The position numbers were made by a program, and so were the translations under genes. Below the pieces are notes generated by a model. It had not been told where the DNA came from. It ran no database searches and saw only the letters and a list, made by a program, of their open reading frames with translations. Positions 49,350 to 53,592 of a stretch of 53,592 nt of DNA are shown in pieces. The first letter of the stretch is position 1; the number at the start of each line of letters is the position of its first letter. Source of the stretch: Clostridium sp. 28_12 (lineage in GTDB: Bacteria; Bacillota; Clostridia; TANB77; CAG-508); assembly GCA_001916055.1 (NCBI GenBank), contig MNRR01000038.1:1-53592 (forward strand), written 5' to 3'.

Positions 49350-49838
49350 TTATTTTACTTCTTTTCCATTTTTGTCAACAAATATTTTATGTACTGGAAA
49401 AGTCTTTTCACTAAGCACATCTTTCATGCATTCTGGTAATAGCCTATAATTTTCAAGTTTATCTAGCTCAATCCATTCATATCTTAGATGTTCTTTCCCC
49501 TCAAGATTTTTTAATGGATATTCTATTTTTTTATCTTCATCATCTTTAAATTCGCCCTTATGAATAAATAAAATTTCATGATATTTTGACCCTTTCATTT
49601 CGAAAAAATTCTCTACTGTTGCAATATATCCTGTAACTTCTATTTCTTTACCTATCTCTTCTAGTAGTTCTCTTTTTACTGTTGTTTCTGAATCCTCACC
49701 AATTTCAACTCTTCCTCCGATTAACGCATAGTGGTCAGAATTCAAATTCTTGTGTACTAAAATTTTTCCTTTGTGTGTTATAACAACTGCTGCCCTAACA
49801 TTTAACTTGTAGTCCTCTACATCAATTGTTAAATCCAT
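49350..49838 (-). CDS. Nudix hydrolase (MutT-like)
   Basis: 162 residues. Nudix box GGRVEIGEDSETTVKRELLE followed by EIG, with the RE-LLEE-G pattern intact; VRAAVVITHKGKILVHKN forms the leading strands. It cleaves a nucleoside diphosphate linked to another group. It follows the bile salt hydrolase gene by 13 bases and is likely cotranscribed with it. Confidence 0.88.
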   Translation of the reverse strand: MDLTIDVEDYKLNVRAAVVITHKGKILVHKNLNSDHYALIGGRVEIGEDSETTVKRELLEEIGKEIEVTGYIATVENFFEMKGSKYHEILFIHKGEFKDDEDKKIEYPLKNLEGKEHLRYEWIELDKLENYRLLPECMKDVLSEKTFPVHKIFVDKNGKEVK

Positions 49839-49851
49839 CTTTTTTCTCCTT

Positions 49852-50826
49852 TCAATTTTGAAAATTTATTTGTTCATTTTTTATTAATGAATAACGAATT
49901 AATTCTTTTCCATCCAAATTTTCTTTATGCATGTCTACTGCGCTAATTTGATGGTTATCATATGTGGTATAATAATATATTCCTTTTGTTGCATTGCAAC
50001 ATGAAGTATAAATTGTTATTTCGTATTTTCCGTCATCCAATTCGCAACATCCTCTTTGTTGGTCAACGGAATTCATTATATGGAAAAATTGACTAACACT
50101 TTTGTTTTCAATCTCTTCTGAAATTGAATTCATTTTTACAAATGATACTCGTACAAATCTAGATTGTGATGACAAGTCCCCTGGAAGTCCAATAGCCCCC
50201 ATTCCTCTACTATATTGATTTAAGTTTAATTTTGAGGCAAAATTATTGGTTGGTGATTTTACGGACAAACTCATATAATTATTTAGTGCAAACATTTGCT
50301 TATCAAATGTTGGATTGTTTGTTAAAACTCCTACTGGATTATCATAAATTTTAATTCCGTCTTGCACTGCTTCTACTGTTATAGCTTCTTCTTTATCTGC
50401 TATAATCCAATGCAATTGTGCTAATGGCAACTGAGCACTAAATGGTTTATTTGTCAAATTTATTTTTTGAATTAATTCTTTTGCTTGCTGTGTTGTTTCA
50501 CATTGGCTCAAAATCCATGGAATAAATTCATATTGTGCTATATTTTCCTTGCCAGCAACACTATCATTGTAATGTGCATTTCCTACAAAGTTTAGTCCAG
50601 CCATCCCTAGCCCTTTTTCATTTATAGCGTCATAATATAATGGGTAATTTTCTGAAATATATGCCATTCCAATTATGGCATAATGTTCTGCTATTTCTTC
50701 TTTTTCTTTAAAATAAAATGGATAATTTCTTGGTGTTATTGTTACTTCTTCCTTATATGAAAATTCATAGTCTAGTGTTCTACCAAAGTAGAAGTCCTTT
50801 GTTTTATATGTTACCGCTGTACACAT
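49852..50826 (-). CDS. bsh: Choloylglycine (bile salt) hydrolase family
   Basis: 324 residues, usual family length. Cys2 becomes the N-terminal nucleophile after Met removal (MCTAVTYKTKDFYFGRTLDY). Other landmarks: YYDAINEKGLGMAGLNFVGN, IADKEEAITVEAVQDG, NPVGVLTNNPTFDKQ, GLPGDLSSQSRFVR and NCAx-type tail residues CCNATKGIYYYTT. Such Ntn hydrolases release glycine or taurine from bile salts, or act on penicillin V or other amides; motif placement favours the bile salt group. No signal peptide. It is the best evidence for a gut habitat. Confidence 0.9.
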   Translation of the reverse strand: MCTAVTYKTKDFYFGRTLDYEFSYKEEVTITPRNYPFYFKEKEEIAEHYAIIGMAYISENYPLYYDAINEKGLGMAGLNFVGNAHYNDSVAGKENIAQYEFIPWILSQCETTQQAKELIQKINLTNKPFSAQLPLAQLHWIIADKEEAITVEAVQDGIKIYDNPVGVLTNNPTFDKQMFALNNYMSLSVKSPTNNFASKLNLNQYSRGMGAIGLPGDLSSQSRFVRVSFVKMNSISEEIENKSVSQFFHIMNSVDQQRGCCELDDGKYEITIYTSCCNATKGIYYYTTYDNHQISAVDMHKENLDGKELIRYSLIKNEQINFQN

Positions 50827-50847
50827 TTTTTATATCATTCCTCTCTT

Positions 50848-51451
50848 TTATCTTTTGGCTATTTTTACTTCCAGCAATCCTATTAAATCTATTGCCTGGA
50901 ATTCGTTTATAATAGCTCCTTTTATATCTTCAGTTGATATTGCTATTCCATCAATTGTGCTATCTGATAAGTCTATATTGCTTAATTTGGTTTTAAAGAA
51001 TTGTGTTTGCGTTAAATCTGCTTCTTTAAACACAAGATTTTTTATCGCGTTTTCCTGAAAGTTGCTATTCCTTAAAATAGTATCTTTGAATAATACATTT
51101 TTTATACTAGCCATTGCAAAATTGACGTAAACCATATTGCAAGTCAAAAAACTTACATCACTTAGTCCATTTTCTATAAAATTGCATCCTGTTAATTTAC
51201 AATTGTTAAATTCACATCTTATAAAACTGCAGTTATTAAAAGCTGTATTTGAAAAATTGCAATTATTAAATTTTACATCTATAAAAGTATTTTTATCAAA
51301 ATTGCTATCCGTAATTTCTGCATTATTTATTATTGCCTTTCGAATTGTTATATTTATTAATTATTTCATCAGTCTCTTTAAATTCTTCTACCAAATTGTT
51401 TATTTTTCTTAATTCTTTAAATAATATTTTTTGTGGTTTTACTATGCTCAT
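50848..51451 (-). pseudogene. Pentapeptide-repeat protein gene with a frameshift
   Basis: AGGAGCAGAGG and an ATG at 51451 start MSIVKPQKILFKELRKINNL, which runs to a stop shortly after a frameshift near 51345-51365. The other frame carries pentapeptide repeats of the A(D/N)LxF type: NFDKNTFIDVKFNNCNFSNT, SFIRCEFNNCKL, DLTQTQF, NIDLSDSTIDG, to 50848. The shift is not at a homopolymer. Repeats form a right-handed quadrilateral helix. A 99-residue piece from 51147 may still be made. Confidence 0.7.
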
Positions 51452-51541
51452 CCTCTGCTCCTAATTCTTTTTTTCTGAATTTTTCTTTACTGTTTTCCAC
51501 AATTATACCACTCTATGTGAATAATTCCAACCTGTTTTGAG

Positions 51542-52639
51542 TTATTTTTTTATTCTTGCAATAACATTAAAAATATGCCAATGTTTCATCTTTCCAAGCC
51601 CTGTTATTCCATCTTTTTCTACTTCATTCAATTTTATAATATTAAATTTTTCAAATAAATTTTCAACTTGACTTTTTGTAAGAAATGTAATCTTTGATTT
51701 TTCTATATTCCAAGAGTCATTTATTCCAAAAAAGTTTCCTACAAAATATCCATTTGGTCTAATATTATCTATAATTTTTTTCCATACTTTTTCTATTTGT
51801 CGACTATCACAAAATGGCAAGCTATAGTTTGCTACAATTAAGTCTGCTTTCTCTAATACCATGTCTTCAAAATTTTGTTTTTGAAATTTAAATCTATTTA
51901 ATTCTTCTGTATTTAGTCTTTTCGAAATTCTTTCTTCTACATTTTCTTTATCAATTGAAATAACATTCCAGCCATTTTTTATTAAATAAACAGTTTCATT
52001 CCCCGCTCCACATCCTATATCAATTGCTTTTCCAGGATATGTTCTTATATTTTCTATAAAGTATTTTACGTTCTTTTTGGGAATATCTAATTCTGTATTG
52101 CTATAATATTTTTCAATTTTTTTCTTTTTCAAGATTTCAACTGCCATTTTATACTCTTCTTCTCCAAAGTCTATTGTTGGAACAATTTCATTATTATCAT
52201 ACATGTTCATAAATTGCTCAATCGTAACCCATTTGGCTTCTGTTGCTTCTCCATCTGGAAATGTTATTTTTTCTATTGGTATGTTTCTTTCGAATATCCA
52301 TAAGTCCTTAAAATCCGGTACTTTTTTATCTCTTTTTGCTTCTTTTAGATAAATAGCATCTTTTTCCGAAAATTCTATGCCAAGTTCTTCTTTTAATTCT
52401 CTTATAATTCCCTCTAAGCTTGTCTCTCCTGCTAATATTGAACCACTATTACATTCCCACAAGCCTCCATACTTTTTCCACCTTGCTCTTTTACTTATTA
52501 GTATTTCGCGCTTTGTGTTGAAAATTATTCCTGTTACAACTATATGATATTCTCCTTTTTTGAATTTATATACGTCCCTTTCTGCTATTTTTCCAGTTTT
52601 TCTTCGATTTTCATCATATATATCCCAAAGTTCAGCCAT
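51542..52639 (-). CDS. Nudix hydrolase fused to a SAM-dependent methyltransferase
   Basis: 365 residues from the ATG at 52639 (GGAGGA just upstream). Domain 1 (1-170): MAELWDIYDENRRKTGKIAE and Nudix box GSILAGETSLEGIIRELKEE, close to the 45334-45861 protein. Domain 2 (about 175-365): AIDIGCGAGNETVYLIKNGW (motif I), SIDKE, DLIVANYSLPFC (motif IV-like) and a TehB-like end. The two halves are in one frame with a short lysine-rich linker (EILKKKKIEKYYS). Such fusions may clear a modified nucleotide or respond to oxyanion stress; not known. Confidence 0.85.
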   Translation of the reverse strand: MAELWDIYDENRRKTGKIAERDVYKFKKGEYHIVVTGIIFNTKREILISKRARWKKYGGLWECNSGSILAGETSLEGIIRELKEELGIEFSEKDAIYLKEAKRDKKVPDFKDLWIFERNIPIEKITFPDGEATEAKWVTIEQFMNMYDNNEIVPTIDFGEEEYKMAVEILKKKKIEKYYSNTELDIPKKNVKYFIENIRTYPGKAIDIGCGAGNETVYLIKNGWNVISIDKENVEERISKRLNTEELNRFKFQKQNFEDMVLEKADLIVANYSLPFCDSRQIEKVWKKIIDNIRPNGYFVGNFFGINDSWNIEKSKITFLTKSQVENLFEKFNIIKLNEVEKDGITGLGKMKHWHIFNVIARIKK

Positions 52640-52662
52640 ATGTTCCTCCATTTTATTTGATT

Positions 52663-53075
52663 TTATATAATTTTTTGGCATTCACCTCTCATTTTACATC
52701 CATTACAGTTAGGTTCTCTACTCTTGCAAAACTTCTTTCCAATCTCCCAACATGCAAAATCTAATATTCCGGGAAATTCCGGATTTAATTCTCTAGCTTT
52801 ATATACTATAACTAAATTATTCGCATCTTTTGAAACATACCCCATTCTTTTCATTACTCTATTTATATTTTGAAATCCTTCTGAAAGCATTTTCCAATAT
52901 GTTACTTCATTTTTATTTCTTTCTGGAGCATTACTGATAACAATCTCGTTTAAATAATCAATTTTAGTATTTAAAAATGATTCATATAATTGCATATATT
53001 CTGAATAAGCAACTTGTCCCATGTATGGAGGATCAGTAATAATTAAGTCAACAGAATTATCTGGTATATATTCAT
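52663..53075 (-). CDS. DNA methylase with EndoIII-like iron-sulfur motif, 5' end lost at a junction
   Basis: The frame reads from about 53075: NEYIPDNSVDLIITDPPYMG, giving the DPPY catalytic motif of N6-adenine/N4-cytosine methylases, then QVAYSEYMQLYESFLN, and ends with GILDFACWEIGKKFC and a cysteine set C-x6-C-x2-C-x5-C (CKSREPNCNGCKMRGEC), which is exactly the spacing of the endonuclease III [4Fe-4S] cluster. The methylase N terminus is missing because the sequence switches at about 53065 to an unrelated gene on the opposite strand. Only an internal ATG at 53022 remains as start. Confidence 0.65.
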
Positions 53076-53592
53076 TAGAAACATGGGGAGCTCAAGGAAG
53101 TGACCGTGGTGCTAAAAACGGTGGTAAAGGTGGTTACTCATATGCCGAAATGTACTTATCAAAAGGTGAAGTTTTATATGTACATGTTGGTGGAAGTGGT
53201 AATACAACAAACATAAATGGAACAGGTAAAGGCTATAATGGTGGTGGACAAGTATCAGGATACTATGGTTCTGGTGGTGTTTGGATTCAAACAAGTTTAG
53301 GCTATGGTGGAGGTGCGTCTGACATTCGTTATGGTGGAGATTCTTTATACAACCGTGTAATAGTTGCCGGTGGTGGAGGATCTGTTGGTGCTCCAGGAAA
53401 TGCCGGTGGTGCCGGTGGTGGTCTAACTGGTGAAAATGCTATAGGTGGCTATGGTGCTGTTGGAACAGGTGGAACACAAACAAGTGGTGGTACAGGACAG
53501 AATGCAGGGTCATTTGGCCAAGGTGGTAACAGTTATGGAGCAAATGGCGGTTACGGCGGTGCTGGAGGCGGCGGCTGGTATGGTGGCGGCGG
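53056..53592 (+). CDS. Glycine-rich surface-type protein, fragment open at both ends
   Basis: From about 53056 the plus strand reads GIYSLETWGAQGSDRGAKNG, GGYSYAEMYLSKGEVLYVHV, then GGASDIRYGGDSLYNRVIVA and long GG-rich loops. This is the Gly_rich domain found in large clostridial secreted or surface proteins (typically TGxYxLEVWGAQGG). The 5' end is lost at the junction with the methylase, and the 3' end runs off the window. Base composition is much richer in G than the surroundings because of the glycine codons. Confidence 0.8.

Overview
The window is AT-rich DNA using the standard code (TGA is read as stop), with strong AGGAGG-type ribosome binding sites and TTGACA-17-TATAAT promoters. It looks like a gut-dwelling member of the Bacillota, probably an uncultured clostridium. 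Supporting genes are a choloylglycine (bile salt) hydrolase, two alpha-glucan enzymes, an AgrC-like GHKL kinase, ECF sigma/anti-sigma genes and a fragment resembling the spore protein SpoVAE. I cannot name a species.

Positions 1-16200 are mobile DNA. Two related mobilisable elements appear to lie in tandem. Of the left one we see the end of a MobV relaxase, a broken helical gene, a two-gene reverse-strand module (984-3086), and a cargo made of a structured RNA, a DUF3800 protein, an OLD-like ATPase/TOPRIM nuclease and a DUF6076-like zinc-ribbon protein (3226-6994). The right one (about 7050-16200) has tandem promoters, excisionase, tyrosine integrase, RepA_N initiator with iteron-like repeats, a MobV oriT, a MobV relaxase truncated by a 19-bp tandem duplication, TnpV, the same helical gene and reverse-strand module, an Xre regulator, a small RNA gene and a decayed Fic/DUF6076 region.

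Positions 16200-25830 are accessory: a DUF402 protein, a broken helix-turn-helix repeat gene with an 86-bp direct repeat, a transglutaminase-like protein, an AbiE toxin-antitoxin pair, and an operon of two membrane proteins, a [YF][DN]xxG repeat protein and two small proteins.

Positions 25830-53592 look mostly chromosomal: 4-alpha-glucanotransferase, GH13 amylase, MYG1-like hydrolase, LysR, amidase, Phd/ParE-type pair, CadA-type ATPase with ArsR regulator, superoxide dismutase, sigma/anti-sigma, DnaJ, phosphatase, Nudix enzymes, GHKL kinase, HEPN/MNT pair, initiator tRNA and bile salt hydrolase. Several genes are cut at junctions to unrelated or inverted sequence (about 15809, 30876, 37430, 37567, 53065), so either this genome is rearranging at short homologies or some joins are assembly or amplification artefacts.

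The three best candidates for something new are: (1) the mobile locus DUF6076-like / OLD-like / DUF3800 plus a five-hairpin RNA, probably anti-phage; (2) a 16-residue tryptophan-rich peptide gene, MSWWEELADWIKKWLP, just upstream of the GHKL kinase; (3) a two-gene module found three times, pairing a variable large protein with a small protein that carries the motif EYKEKxFxxKIFxKIxxLFKK.
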